NCBI GenBank assembly: GCA_002256485.1
Contig: NNSG01000009.1
Coordinates: forward strand, 1 to 64,000
Direction of reading: 5' to 3'
DNA length: 64,000 nt
DNA from: Fidelibacterota bacterium 408169
GTDB taxonomy: Bacteria; Fidelibacterota; Marinisomatia; Marinisomatales; TCS55
The notes under the pieces were generated by a model. It was not told the DNA's origin. It was given only the letters and a program-made list of their open reading frames with translations, and ran no database searches. Position numbers and translations under genes: made by a program. Each line of letters opens with the position of its first letter. Position 1 is the stretch's first letter. Positions 18,501 to 27,728 of the stretch are shown here, one piece after another.

Positions 18501-18704
18501 CTAGCTTTCGTCTTCAACAGAAGAAGCAGCATCTTCAATTTCCCGCTTCACTTCATCGGCACCTGCTTTGAATTCCTTCGACGCTTTGCCCAAAGACCGT
18601 GCCAGTTCCGGCAGTTTCTTGGCACCAAAAAGCAACAAAACGACCAAAAGAATGAGCAGTAATTCCCAATAACCAAAGGCTGCGTGTATTAATGTGTATT
18701 CCAT
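18501..18704 (-). CDS. tatA: Twin-arginine translocase subunit TatA
   Basis: 67 residues from the ATG at 18702-18704, chosen because GCGGAG lies 7 nt upstream and the product then starts MEYTLIHAAFGYWELLLILL, the normal TatA N-terminus. The single helix is followed by the FGAKKLPELARSLGKASKEF hinge and amphipathic helix, and then an acidic tail. TatA forms the pore-forming part of the Tat system for folded proteins. No tatC or tatB is in the window. A longer frame exists upstream but overlaps no sensible signal. Confidence 0.92.
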   Translation of the reverse strand: MEYTLIHAAFGYWELLLILLVVLLLFGAKKLPELARSLGKASKEFKAGADEVKREIEDAASSVEDES

Positions 18705-18750
18705 AAAATTCTCCGCTTTTAATAAATAGTTTACATGAAAGTTACAACGT

Positions 18751-19038
18751 TCATCGGAAATATCGCAGAAAGTAGTATGCGGCGGCAATTCCGATAATAC
18801 TGGTGAAATTTATCTTGAGTAAAAGACCGATTTTCAGGGTAAACATAATCAGGTCTAATACAATGACGCCACTTTCATTACCAGCTAATCCTGCAAAATC
18901 AAAAGTAACACTCGTTAGAAAGAAGTCTTTAACAACACCTTCCGGCAGTATCCAACCCAACAGTTCTCCTGTGAGTGTACCGGCCATGGCGCCGACAAAC
19001 AGCGTGAGAGCAATGAGTGCGAGTGAACGTTTAGTCAT
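18751..19038 (-). CDS. Small membrane protein, DUF4321-like
   Basis: About 95 residues from the ATG at 19036-19038, which overlaps the pssA stop by 8 bp; a TTG 24 bp further upstream is less likely. Two or three hydrophobic segments flank the stretch TLTGELLGWILPEGVVKDFF, which resembles DUF4321 proteins. The C-terminus is another helix (SIIGIAAAYYFLRYF). The function is unknown. It lies between lipid synthesis and tatA genes. Confidence 0.65.
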   Translation of the reverse strand: MTKRSLALIALTLFVGAMAGTLTGELLGWILPEGVVKDFFLTSVTFDFAGLAGNESGVIVLDLIMFTLKIGLLLKINFTSIIGIAAAYYFLRYFR

Positions 19039-19774
19039 TATTTGGTAGAACTTCTTCTTCAAATCGATCGTGGTCGATCATCCATTTCACTGTACTCCAG
19101 AGAACATAAAATGCCATGAGTGGAAACAGGATAATTCCTCTCCATAAAATAGCACTTGTAATTAACAGCACCACGCCAATCAACTGCAATGTGTTGGACT
19201 TTCCTTTCTTGAATGATAAGAGCGGAAATTTTGAAAAACGCACAGGACTAACCATCATAAAGCCCAAAGTTACAATCATGGGTAAAGCAATCCGTGGATC
19301 GCCCATATCACCAAACATTTGGTGATTAAACAACATATAACTGACAATCAAAATTGCATTAACAGGTGTTGGTAGCCCTGTGAAAAATGATTTAGGATCC
19401 TCATCTTGAATAATATTGAACCGTGCCAAACGGATTGTACCGAACAATAAGGGTGTAAATGCGATTATACCGCCGAATAATGGAGGAAGACCCTCGATAT
19501 AAACTGTATAAATTAATAACGACGGCGCAGCACAAAATGATACAGTGTCTGCAAAGGAATCAAATTCTACGCCAAATTTGGAAGGAATTCCAAGCATACG
19601 TGCCAGTTTACCATCGGCCACATCGCATAATCCTGCAAACAGGATCAACCAGCCTCCGCGAATTGGATCGCCTTTGATCATCATTACAATACCCATAAAT
19701 CCCAAAAACATGTTCATCACCGTAATGAGATTGGGAATAAATCGACGCTTTTTACTTTTTTGATTCATATTCAT
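19031..19774 (-). CDS. pssA: CDP-diacylglycerol--serine O-phosphatidyltransferase
   Basis: Integral membrane enzyme that joins CDP-diacylglycerol and serine to phosphatidylserine. The CDP-alcohol phosphotransferase motif is complete: D51, D54, G55, A58, R59, G68, D72 and D76 (within DVADGKLARMLGIPSKFG and EFDSFAD). About seven hydrophobic segments span the 247 residues. It overlaps psd by 4 bp; together they make phosphatidylethanolamine. Confidence 0.94.
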   Translation of the reverse strand: MNMNQKSKKRRFIPNLITVMNMFLGFMGIVMMIKGDPIRGGWLILFAGLCDVADGKLARMLGIPSKFGVEFDSFADTVSFCAAPSLLIYTVYIEGLPPLFGGIIAFTPLLFGTIRLARFNIIQDEDPKSFFTGLPTPVNAILIVSYMLFNHQMFGDMGDPRIALPMIVTLGFMMVSPVRFSKFPLLSFKKGKSNTLQLIGVVLLITSAILWRGIILFPLMAFYVLWSTVKWMIDHDRFEEEVLPNND

Positions 19775-20412
19775 ACAGGAAGCTTACCAACAATGGTTCT
19801 GCCACCAGTTACTTTGTCGCCAACCTTCACATTGACTACAGAACTGAAAGGTACAATAAGATCGGTACGTGAGCCAAACATAATAAAACCAAACCGTTGG
19901 CCGGGCTTTACCTCTGAACCCACTTTCACATAACAATGAATTCTCCTGGCGATGAGTCCGGCGATTTGCTTGATTTTGATCTTAATGTTGCCGCGAGATA
20001 ATACAACAATTGCCTGTTCATTCACATCACTGGCGCTATGATCAAACGCAGCTTTGAATTTACCTTTTTTATATTCCATACTATCTACAACTCCGTCCAC
20101 AGGCATTTTATTTGAATGAACATTGAATACGTTTAGAAAAATTGAAATCTGTTTTGCGCTCCCAACAGCATCATCTTCGATTTCATCGATTAAAACAACT
20201 TTGCCGTCAGCGGGAGAAATGAGGAGATTTTCACCTTCAGGTGTTGAACGTTGGGGATCACGAAAAAAATTGAGACTGAATATGAATAAAATACCGAAAA
20301 CATAATAACTCACCTTAAGTGCTTCAATTTCATAACCATATCCCGCAATACCGCAAATGAACGTTAGGATCATAAGCGGAATCAGAATTTTTCTACCCTC
20401 CGGAGCCAGCAT
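19771..20412 (-). CDS. psd: Phosphatidylserine decarboxylase (short type)
   Basis: 213 residues, the short Psd form that pairs with a Bacillus-type PssA. Two N-terminal hydrophobic segments are followed by NFFRDPQRSTPEGENLLISPADGKVV and FLNVFNVHSNKMPVDG. The C-terminal MFGSRTDLIVP contains the Gly-Ser pair where the proenzyme cuts itself to form the pyruvoyl group. The product is phosphatidylethanolamine. The ATG shares one base with the upstream protease stop (TAATG). Confidence 0.94.
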   Translation of the reverse strand: MLAPEGRKILIPLMILTFICGIAGYGYEIEALKVSYYVFGILFIFSLNFFRDPQRSTPEGENLLISPADGKVVLIDEIEDDAVGSAKQISIFLNVFNVHSNKMPVDGVVDSMEYKKGKFKAAFDHSASDVNEQAIVVLSRGNIKIKIKQIAGLIARRIHCYVKVGSEVKPGQRFGFIMFGSRTDLIVPFSSVVNVKVGDKVTGGRTIVGKLPV

Positions 20413-21500
20413 TATTTCACACTTGCTAATATTAAATATTTTGTTAACGTTTTACCATCTCGATAAATTTTCAATTTAATCTTATTCCCCGACCGTAAAT
20501 CGCTTTCTTTTATGATCTTCAAAATTTCACGAGAACTTCGAATTTTCTGACCATTAACATCCGTAATGATATCTCCAACTTCAACTCCAGCCTTTTGAGC
20601 ATTGCTGCTTTTTTCTACTTCTACAACAATGACTCCTTGCCTGAGTGGGACATCAAGATATTCTGCGACCTCTTCAGTTAATCGTTCCACTGATAACCCC
20701 GTAGAAAAACTCCGATCCACTTTCCCGGATACTTTTAATTCTTCGGCAATATCTTTCGCTAAATTGATGGGAATGGCAAATCCAATTCCGATGGATCCCT
20801 CTGCAAATTGAGAGGCCGTATAAATAAACGTATTTATACCAATCACTTCACCAAGGCTGTTCACCAGCGGGCCACCGCTGTTTCCGCGGTTGATTGCAGC
20901 ATCCGTCTGAATCATGTCCTTATATATTTTTCCTGATTGAAATCCGAAATCCATATCCATTGCGCTTATAATTCCCGCTGTGGCTGTGGGTTGCTTGCTG
21001 ATATCAAATAGTCCAAATGGATTCCCCAAAGCAACAGCCCATTCACCTATGATTAAATCATCGGAGTCACCCAACGTTGCGTAGGGGAAATTGCGTCCCC
21101 TCAATTTTAATAAAGCCAAGTCTGTAATAAAATCTGTACCTATAATTTCCGCTTCATATTCTTCTCCGCCCGGGAGCGTGACCATCACTTCCGTAGCATT
21201 TTCAATTACATGGAAATTAGTCAAAACATAACCATCGGGGCTGATGACAACACCGGATCCTGAACTACGGACTTCCTTTTTCCGACTGCGTTCCGGGAAG
21301 AAAAAATCAAAGAACGGATCTCTACCCCTGCTGAAAGGACTATATATATCCTGTAACTGTACAACGCTGATGGATGCAACAGCCGGTTCTACAGATTCAA
21401 TGGCTCGTGTAATGGCCGTGTGCCGGGATTCATCGACGCCCCACTGGCCATTTAGTAACGTTATTGCGAAAAGCAGACTAGAAATTATCCGCGCCATCAT
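20412..21500 (-). CDS. HtrA/DegP-family periplasmic serine protease
   Basis: 362 residues: signal peptide (about 1-19), trypsin-like domain and one C-terminal PDZ domain (about 270-355), so DegS-like in layout but exported rather than obviously anchored. The catalytic triad is H97 (NFHVI), D127 (TDLALL) and S208 (GNSGGPL). A loop insertion rich in Phe/Arg (SRGRDPFFDFFFPERSRKK) follows the N-terminus, as in DegP LA loops. It degrades or holds misfolded envelope proteins. It overlaps truA by 23 bp; the start could be the first or second of two adjacent ATGs. Confidence 0.9.
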   Translation of the reverse strand: MMARIISSLLFAITLLNGQWGVDESRHTAITRAIESVEPAVASISVVQLQDIYSPFSRGRDPFFDFFFPERSRKKEVRSSGSGVVISPDGYVLTNFHVIENATEVMVTLPGGEEYEAEIIGTDFITDLALLKLRGRNFPYATLGDSDDLIIGEWAVALGNPFGLFDISKQPTATAGIISAMDMDFGFQSGKIYKDMIQTDAAINRGNSGGPLVNSLGEVIGINTFIYTASQFAEGSIGIGFAIPINLAKDIAEELKVSGKVDRSFSTGLSVERLTEEVAEYLDVPLRQGVIVVEVEKSSNAQKAGVEVGDIITDVNGQKIRSSREILKIIKESDLRSGNKIKLKIYRDGKTLTKYLILASVK

Positions 21501-22224
21501 ATTCCACTTTTTCTAAAAATAGTCCTTGGGCAGGAGCTCTGAAAACCTGTACATCCTCTCGAGGATTTTTTAACAATGTTTCAAATTCTGAATTAGACAT
21601 TTTATTTTGTATTACATTTACCATTGTTCCTACGAGGTAGCGCACCATATGATGCAAAAAACGGTTTGCTGCCACCCTGTAATTTACAATTCCGTCTTTA
21701 TTTGACCATTCAGATATATAAATTGTACATATTCTGTTTTCCACTTCAGGATTAAATTTAGAAAATGAGGTAAAATTGTGCTCTCCAACGAGTTTTTGTG
21801 CCAACTGATTTAGATGGTTTAAATCCAATGGCCCTGTTCGCCAAACGTTATTCCGATCCATTATATATTCATCCGTTCGGCAACGATACACATAATGACG
21901 TTTGACGGCTGAAAATCTGGCATGAAAATCATCCGGAACAACTGTACAATATTGAATGCGGATATCTTCGGGAAGATTTCCGTTCAAAGCGGGTATAATA
22001 TCACATGAATCCATGTCTGTTTCCCAATCAAAATGAGCAATCTGCTCCAATGCGTGGACACCACTATCCGTACGTCCTGAACCAATAACATTGATCTTTT
22101 CGCCTTTACTTAATGTTGACAAAGCACCTTCCAATTCTCCCTGAACAGATCTGTCTGACTTTTGCACTTGCCAGCCATGATATGCAGAACCGTCGTATTG
22201 AATTTGAATTTTAAATCTTGGCAA
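21478..22224 (-). CDS. truA: tRNA pseudouridine(38-40) synthase TruA
   Basis: 248 residues. N-terminal IQYDGSAYHGWQVQ and the catalytic aspartate in GSGRTDSGVHALEQ are standard. The later FLHHMVRYLVGTMVNV is the conserved RNA-binding segment. It converts uridines 38-40 of the anticodon arm to pseudouridine. It overlaps the EcfT-like gene by 14 bp and the protease by 23 bp. Confidence 0.95.
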   Translation of the reverse strand: MPRFKIQIQYDGSAYHGWQVQKSDRSVQGELEGALSTLSKGEKINVIGSGRTDSGVHALEQIAHFDWETDMDSCDIIPALNGNLPEDIRIQYCTVVPDDFHARFSAVKRHYVYRCRTDEYIMDRNNVWRTGPLDLNHLNQLAQKLVGEHNFTSFSKFNPEVENRICTIYISEWSNKDGIVNYRVAANRFLHHMVRYLVGTMVNVIQNKMSNSEFETLLKNPREDVQVFRAPAQGLFLEKVEYDGADNF

Positions 22225-22945
22225 TGTTATGAAGTGTAAAAAATATAAATGATATCATCAGCAACATGCTAAAATGTATAAGTGTAAATGGAATTGGTCG
22301 AGCTACACCTCGAGGAATTTGTTTTCCATACCCGCGCAAAGTCATAGCGTTGGCGATATCATCTGCTTTATGCAAATGAATTATAATCATTCCCGGTAAT
22401 TGGCTGGCAGTATCCTTCCATCGCTGAATTCTACCAAGAGCTACATTCAATCCCAATGCTTTATGAATGCCCTGCCAACGACTCCAATCACGTTGTAGAG
22501 AGGGATAAAAGCGAAGAGTCATTTCCATAAACAAAAACCAATCTTCAACTTTTCTCCAGGGTTTGTTAGACTGCACCCAAATGCTCCGTAGAGCTTGAAA
22601 AACAGAACCGGAACCAGTTCCAAATGTATAGGCATTCATTATGGCCATGACCAATATAAATTTTATCATAGCTGTACTAATTTCCATAATAATTTGAATG
22701 AGTGTTGACTCGCTCATTATGATGGAAATAAGAAAATAAAATCCAATCATAATAGGTGTAAAAATGATGAATAATTTTAAAGATCGTATGATACGCAAAA
22801 TTGCTATTTTTTCCAACCATAAGAGACTTATGAATAAACTAAAATACCCCAGCCAATGATATAAAGTTGGGCTAAATAGAACTGCAGTTGAAAAAGATAA
22901 ATACAGCCAAATCCTAATGATCGGCTGCTTAAATAGAAAGTTCAT
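22211..22945 (-). CDS. EcfT/CbiQ-like energy-coupling factor transmembrane protein
   Basis: 244 residues with about five membrane segments. The C-terminal motif KADDIANAMTLRGYGK matches the Ala-Arg-Gly coupling motif of EcfT, which contacts the ECF ATPases; LRFYPSLQRDW is also family-like. ECF transporters import vitamins or metals and need two ATPases and an S-component. None is adjacent here, so this is a solitary T-component whose partners must be elsewhere. The family call is good, the substrate unknown. Confidence 0.78.
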   Translation of the reverse strand: MNFLFKQPIIRIWLYLSFSTAVLFSPTLYHWLGYFSLFISLLWLEKIAILRIIRSLKLFIIFTPIMIGFYFLISIIMSESTLIQIIMEISTAMIKFILVMAIMNAYTFGTGSGSVFQALRSIWVQSNKPWRKVEDWFLFMEMTLRFYPSLQRDWSRWQGIHKALGLNVALGRIQRWKDTASQLPGMIIIHLHKADDIANAMTLRGYGKQIPRGVARPIPFTLIHFSMLLMISFIFFTLHNIAKI

Positions 22946-22948
22946 TTT

Positions 22949-23569
22949 TTAAAACTGAATCATAAGAGATAATCCGGAATGACCACTGTTTGGGTGAATC
23001 ATGGGCGAAACAGACACAGCTTTAATCTTGGAAATTCGCTGTAAGTAAAGGGCATCAATTGCAGAAACAATATGATTAATCACAATACTTCCCGCAACGA
23101 ATTTTGCTCCTAATGCCCATGTATCGCTGTACACCCTGTAATCGCGAAATTGTTTGCGTTTTGAATCCGAAGACCACTCCCAGTTCCATTCGCCGTCACT
23201 TGGATAAAGAGCATCAAACTCTCGAAAGCGCAAATGTTCTTCATTATGCGCGACCATCGATTCATAATTACCTACATCCACCCAAAATTGCCTGTCTTTC
23301 CCATCGGTTTTTATACCAGCATAATCTGCAGCATATGCTTGAAATAGATTAGTATAATTATTACTAATAATTAACGCTCCCGCAAAGGATGTCCACAAGG
23401 CTGTTTCTGAAAGCGTGAAAAATCGACCTCTTTCCGGTTTGTCTAAAGTATATTCACCCCAGCCGGGAAGTAAAAATGATTTTACAACCGGACTCAAACC
23501 GTTACTACGTTGACCAAAAGAAATACAACTAATAATAAGAATAACAATCGTAAATTTTTTAAATTTCAT
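22949..23569 (-). CDS. DUF5683-like exported/membrane protein
   Basis: 206 residues with a signal peptide (MKFKKFTIVILIISCISFGQ) followed by SPVVKSFLLPGWGEYTLDKPERGRFF. The 'SF-x-PG-x-GQ/EY' pattern with one or two membrane segments resembles DUF5683-type proteins of the FCB group. A second hydrophobic helix is at about 152-170 (FVAGSIVINHIVSAIDALY). The C-terminus SGLSLMIQF ends in an aromatic, as outer-membrane proteins often do. No function can be given. Confidence 0.6.
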   Translation of the reverse strand: MKFKKFTIVILIISCISFGQRSNGLSPVVKSFLLPGWGEYTLDKPERGRFFTLSETALWTSFAGALIISNNYTNLFQAYAADYAGIKTDGKDRQFWVDVGNYESMVAHNEEHLRFREFDALYPSDGEWNWEWSSDSKRKQFRDYRVYSDTWALGAKFVAGSIVINHIVSAIDALYLQRISKIKAVSVSPMIHPNSGHSGLSLMIQF

Positions 23570-23586
23570 TCAGAATTTTTATGTTT

Positions 23587-25101
23587 TTAATCCTTAGTTC
23601 CAATTATCATTTCTCTATTTTTAAACCATTCCCAACAAACCAAGCCTATACCTATAAGAATACAGATGAGACTAAATATATCACCACTTACAGTCTGCCA
23701 ATTACCTGATAGAAATGATAATGATCCAAAAATAACACCGCGTTCATAAAAAGCCATCTGTTCTAATACTTTTCCAGTTGGAGAAATAATTCCAGATATA
23801 CCCGTGTTTGCACTGCGTACAACAGGAACTCTGTTTTCTACAGCCCTTAATTGTGCAATGGCGAAATGTTGATATGCTCCCGGCGAATTCCCTGACCAAC
23901 CATCATTAGTTTCTATCGTTAAAAATTCTGCACCACGCTCTACAAATTTTCGGGCTAACCTAGGAAAACTAGATTCATAACAGATCATGTTACTGAAACG
24001 ATGTGAACCCACAGTAAATACAGTGTACTCTCTTCCATGTTCAAAGTTTCCCTGTCCAAAATTTAATTTCTTTAATTTAGGAAATTTTTTCGACAATGGA
24101 ATATATTCTGCAAAAGGAACCAGAATAATTTTATGGTAAATTTGTTGACTTCCATCCGGTTTAAGTAATAAAGCCCCATTGAAATAATGTGATCCATTTA
24201 TATCTGAAATTAAATCTACAGTTCCGGTTAATAATGGGATTCCCGATTCTTTTACACGTTGATGAATTGGTCGTCTGAATCTAACTGACAATCTTAAATA
24301 TGCTGGAATAGCTGATTCAGGCCATAGAATAAAATCAGGCTCCATCTTAATCGCTTCTACTGTCAGTGAATCCATAAGATCCACCAATTCATTTCTAAAA
24401 CTCTTTTCCCACTTTTTTACTGGATCCACATTAGGTTGGATAACTGCAACTGAAAAATCATTTTCTACCAACTGTTTTTCAATTGAATTCATTCTCCATG
24501 ATCCAAAGCCAAAAACAAGAGTAATGATCAAGATTGCACCTATTAAGAAAGGATTAGATTTTTTTTCAGTTAATGAAAGATATATTAAAACGTTGACTAT
24601 ACAGATGATAAAGGCTATTCCTGCTGTTCCGGTTATATCAACTGTTTGAATTAATGGAAGATAATAAACTTGGGTTAATGCAAGGTCAGCCCATGGAAAA
24701 CCCATTGGACCAAAACTTCGAAAATACTCCATCGTAACCCAGGAAAAAGGAATTATGATCAAACCAATGCGAAGACGTTGATGAAGAAATGTAATCACAG
24801 CACCATTGATGATCCAAAATATAGCCAAATAAAGTACAGAACCAATTAATGATGCAAATGCAATGATTGGTGAAGTACCCATGTTTAAGCCCATCCAAAA
24901 GAATGCAATGAAATTTGCAGTTATAGCAGACATAAATGACATTTTAACACTTGTTTTAATATCACTATTCAACCATATATGAATCAATGGAACCAAGCCT
25001 ATATATATCAAAAATCCAGCATGAACTGGTAAATATACAACACCTACTATTATGCCTGATACAATTGCTGAAATCCAATCAGGGTATTTATTTAACATCA
25101 T
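23587..25101 (-). CDS. lnt: Apolipoprotein N-acyltransferase
   Basis: 504 residues: about six to seven N-terminal membrane helices (1-200), a nitrilase-fold periplasmic domain (about 215-470) and a last helix. The catalytic triad lines up as E262 (LWPESAIP), K324 (HKIILVPFAEY) and C374 (MICYESSFP). It adds the third acyl chain to lipoproteins, which marks a diderm cell and fits the LolA-like and lipoprotein genes in this window. Its start overlaps ruvX by 4 bp. Confidence 0.94.
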   Translation of the reverse strand: MMLNKYPDWISAIVSGIIVGVVYLPVHAGFLIYIGLVPLIHIWLNSDIKTSVKMSFMSAITANFIAFFWMGLNMGTSPIIAFASLIGSVLYLAIFWIINGAVITFLHQRLRIGLIIIPFSWVTMEYFRSFGPMGFPWADLALTQVYYLPLIQTVDITGTAGIAFIICIVNVLIYLSLTEKKSNPFLIGAILIITLVFGFGSWRMNSIEKQLVENDFSVAVIQPNVDPVKKWEKSFRNELVDLMDSLTVEAIKMEPDFILWPESAIPAYLRLSVRFRRPIHQRVKESGIPLLTGTVDLISDINGSHYFNGALLLKPDGSQQIYHKIILVPFAEYIPLSKKFPKLKKLNFGQGNFEHGREYTVFTVGSHRFSNMICYESSFPRLARKFVERGAEFLTIETNDGWSGNSPGAYQHFAIAQLRAVENRVPVVRSANTGISGIISPTGKVLEQMAFYERGVIFGSLSFLSGNWQTVSGDIFSLICILIGIGLVCWEWFKNREMIIGTKD

Positions 25102-25505
25102 TTACTTTGGGTATCTAAATATTGTTGAAGAAAAATTGCTGCTGCAGTTTGATCAATAAGACTTTTATTATGACCTGTTTTTATCCCTTGTTCTACCAAT
25201 GCTTTTGCTGCACTTATAGATGATAAACGTTCGTCAATTAATTCTACATTAATATTATTATCTTTGAGTTTTTCTACAAATTCTAAAACATGTTCTGTTT
25301 GTGCAGTCATCTGCCCTTTCATACCCTTTGGTAAACCAACAATAACACAACCAACTTCTTTCTCTTTTATAATTGTTTGAATATTTAGAATTAAACTGGA
25401 ATTATTTGTAATAGTTTTAAAGGGAGATCCAACAATTTGCATTAAATCAGAAAGGGCTAATCCAACACGTTTTGCTCCATAATCGATTGCGAGTACACGC
25501 TGCAT
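25098..25505 (-). CDS. ruvX: Putative Holliday junction resolvase / pre-16S rRNA nuclease YqgF
   Basis: 135 residues of RNase H fold: the N-terminal metal-binding strand LAIDYGAKRVGLALSD, the central VGLPKGMKGQ and the C-terminal LIDERLSS and IDQTAAAIFLQQYL carry the conserved acids. YqgF trims the 5' end of 16S rRNA in E. coli; a recombination role was proposed earlier. It lies directly upstream of lnt. Confidence 0.93.
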   Translation of the reverse strand: MQRVLAIDYGAKRVGLALSDLMQIVGSPFKTITNNSSLILNIQTIIKEKEVGCVIVGLPKGMKGQMTAQTEHVLEFVEKLKDNNINVELIDERLSSISAAKALVEQGIKTGHNKSLIDQTAAAIFLQQYLDTQSK

Positions 25506-25526
25506 AATTAATCAAAAATGAGATAA

Positions 25527-27728
25527 TTAAATAGACTGACCTGTCCGATCAATGAAATCCACTCCACTGATTTTGGTCATTTTTCTGAATAAGCGATCCA
25601 GTTGCCTTACGTTGTTAATTTGAATAATAAAATAAACTCTCGCGTGGGCATCTTTTACTTTTGAATCAACGCTAAGGATATTCAAATCAAATTTATTGAT
25701 GCAATCCGTCAAATCATTTAACAATCCTTTACGGTCTTCCCCGATTATTTTAATACGTACATTGAATAAGTCTTTTTTGTCAACATCCCATTCCACTGGA
25801 ATGAGTCGATCAGATTCCTTATTCAGTAACGGTAAACTTTTACAATCTGATTTATGAACTGTAATACCACGACCCCTGGTTACAAAACCAATCATTTCAT
25901 CCCCGGGAATTGGATTGCAGCATTTTCCAAACGTAACCATCAAATTAGAAATTCCCTGAAGCTTTATTCCTTTTGTCTTTGACCGAGCAAAATCAAAAAA
26001 GCTTTTATCTGCTTCATCTGTATCTTGGTCCAATTCTTCTTCTTTTTCTGGATTAATTTTTTGTAAAATTTCCCGAATGGTTATGTCACCTTTTCCTATG
26101 ACTTCCAATAATTGTTCAGAATTATTTAATCCAAATTTTTGGTGAGAACCCTCAATTTCCTCATACATATTTTTCATTTTCATACGACGTAGTGTTTTCA
26201 TTAAAATTTCTTTACCTAAATGAACACTCTCTTCAAATTGCTGTTTAACCATTACTTTTTTAATGTGTGTCCTTGCTTTTGTAGTCACAACAAAGTTTAG
26301 CCAACCGTAACTGGGTTTTTGTGTCTTACTCGTAATAATTTCAATAACATCTCCATTCTGAAGTTTGGTATTTAATGGTACAATCCTTTGGTTTACTTTT
26401 GCACCAAGGCAATGGAGTCCAATTTCAGTATGCACATGAAAGGCAAAATCTATTGGTGTCGCATCAATGGGGAGTTGTTGCAGATCACCGTTAGGCGTGA
26501 AAACAAAAATTTCATCTCTGAAGAGGTCGATCTTCAGCAGATTCATAAACTCTTTTGGATCGGAGGATTCAGATTGTAAAATGTCCACTAATTCTCGCAA
26601 CCATTTTACATGCGTATCTACATCTTTCAACTTTGTGCTGCTTTCCTTGTATTGCCAGTGAGCTGCAACACCAATTTCTGCTGTCGCTTCCATTTCATGT
26701 GTACGAATTTGTATTTCCATTAATTTCCCATTAGGTCCAACAACAGTTGTATGTATGGATTGATAGGCATTTGATTTTGGAGACGCAATAAAATCTTTAA
26801 ACCGCTCTTGAACGGGTGTAAACTGATTATGAATAATTCCCAAAGCCAAATAACAATCCTCAATTTTTTCAACAACTATCCGAACGGCTAAATGATCATA
26901 GATTTCATCAAACTTTTTATCTCTATTTACCATCTTACCATAAATAGATGCATGGGATTTAACCCGACCATAAATTTGTGCTGTAATGTCTAATTTATTT
27001 AATTCTTTTTGGAGTGGATCAGACAAAAGCTTAATATATTTCTGACGTTCTTTTCGGCTGGACTTAATTTTTGAATCCAAATCCTTATATTCTTTAGGTT
27101 TTAGTGTTTTAAATACAAGATCTTCCAAATGAGATTTCACATTAGCCATTCCCAGCCGATGGGCCAACGGAACAAAAACATCACGTGTTTCCACTGCAAT
27201 TCTATGCTGCTTCATTCTCGGTAAATGTTCAATGGTTTGCATATTGTGAAGTCGATCAGCAAATTTGATAATAATCACCCTTAAATCTTTAGCAACAGAT
27301 AAGAGCATTTTCATGAAATTACCCGCTTGTTTTTCTGCTCGCGAAGTAAACTTGATGCCGCCTAACTTTGTAACACCATCGACTAAATTGGTAATATCTT
27401 CGCCGAACTTTTCCCTGATGTCTGCCAGAGATGCGCCCGTATCTTCAACTGAATCGTGGAGTAATCCGCCAATGACAGTAATATGATCCATTTTCCAATC
27501 AGCAAGCAATTTTGCAACTTCCACACAATGGTTAAAATATGGTTCGCCTGATTTGCGTTTTTGACCTTCGTGGTGGGATATTCCAAAATCATATGCTTCC
27601 CAAAGAAGTTGTTTTATTTCTTCGTTTTCCTTATCGGCAGGTACATTTACCTGATTAAACAATTCCATAAATTGTTTTGGGAATTCACCCACAAGTTGTG
27701 GTACAAACCGTGATAATGGATTTTGCAT
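25527..27728 (-). CDS. rel: Bifunctional (p)ppGpp synthetase/hydrolase
   Basis: 733 residues with all Rel/SpoT domains. The HD hydrolase is present and looks active (H67, and H91-D92 in GLLHDSVEDT). The synthetase has KKFDEIYDHLAVRIVV and SPKSNAYQSIHTTVVGP. A TGS domain (FVFTPNGDLQQLPIDATPID), a zinc-finger-like CCNPIPGDEMIGFVTRGRGI and a C-terminal ACT domain follow. It sets the stringent response. As the only Rel protein in view it probably does both reactions. TAATG overlap with dnaB. Confidence 0.94.
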   Translation of the reverse strand: MQNPLSRFVPQLVGEFPKQFMELFNQVNVPADKENEEIKQLLWEAYDFGISHHEGQKRKSGEPYFNHCVEVAKLLADWKMDHITVIGGLLHDSVEDTGASLADIREKFGEDITNLVDGVTKLGGIKFTSRAEKQAGNFMKMLLSVAKDLRVIIIKFADRLHNMQTIEHLPRMKQHRIAVETRDVFVPLAHRLGMANVKSHLEDLVFKTLKPKEYKDLDSKIKSSRKERQKYIKLLSDPLQKELNKLDITAQIYGRVKSHASIYGKMVNRDKKFDEIYDHLAVRIVVEKIEDCYLALGIIHNQFTPVQERFKDFIASPKSNAYQSIHTTVVGPNGKLMEIQIRTHEMEATAEIGVAAHWQYKESSTKLKDVDTHVKWLRELVDILQSESSDPKEFMNLLKIDLFRDEIFVFTPNGDLQQLPIDATPIDFAFHVHTEIGLHCLGAKVNQRIVPLNTKLQNGDVIEIITSKTQKPSYGWLNFVVTTKARTHIKKVMVKQQFEESVHLGKEILMKTLRRMKMKNMYEEIEGSHQKFGLNNSEQLLEVIGKGDITIREILQKINPEKEEELDQDTDEADKSFFDFARSKTKGIKLQGISNLMVTFGKCCNPIPGDEMIGFVTRGRGITVHKSDCKSLPLLNKESDRLIPVEWDVDKKDLFNVRIKIIGEDRKGLLNDLTDCINKFDLNILSVDSKVKDAHARVYFIIQINNVRQLDRLFRKMTKISGVDFIDRTGQSI

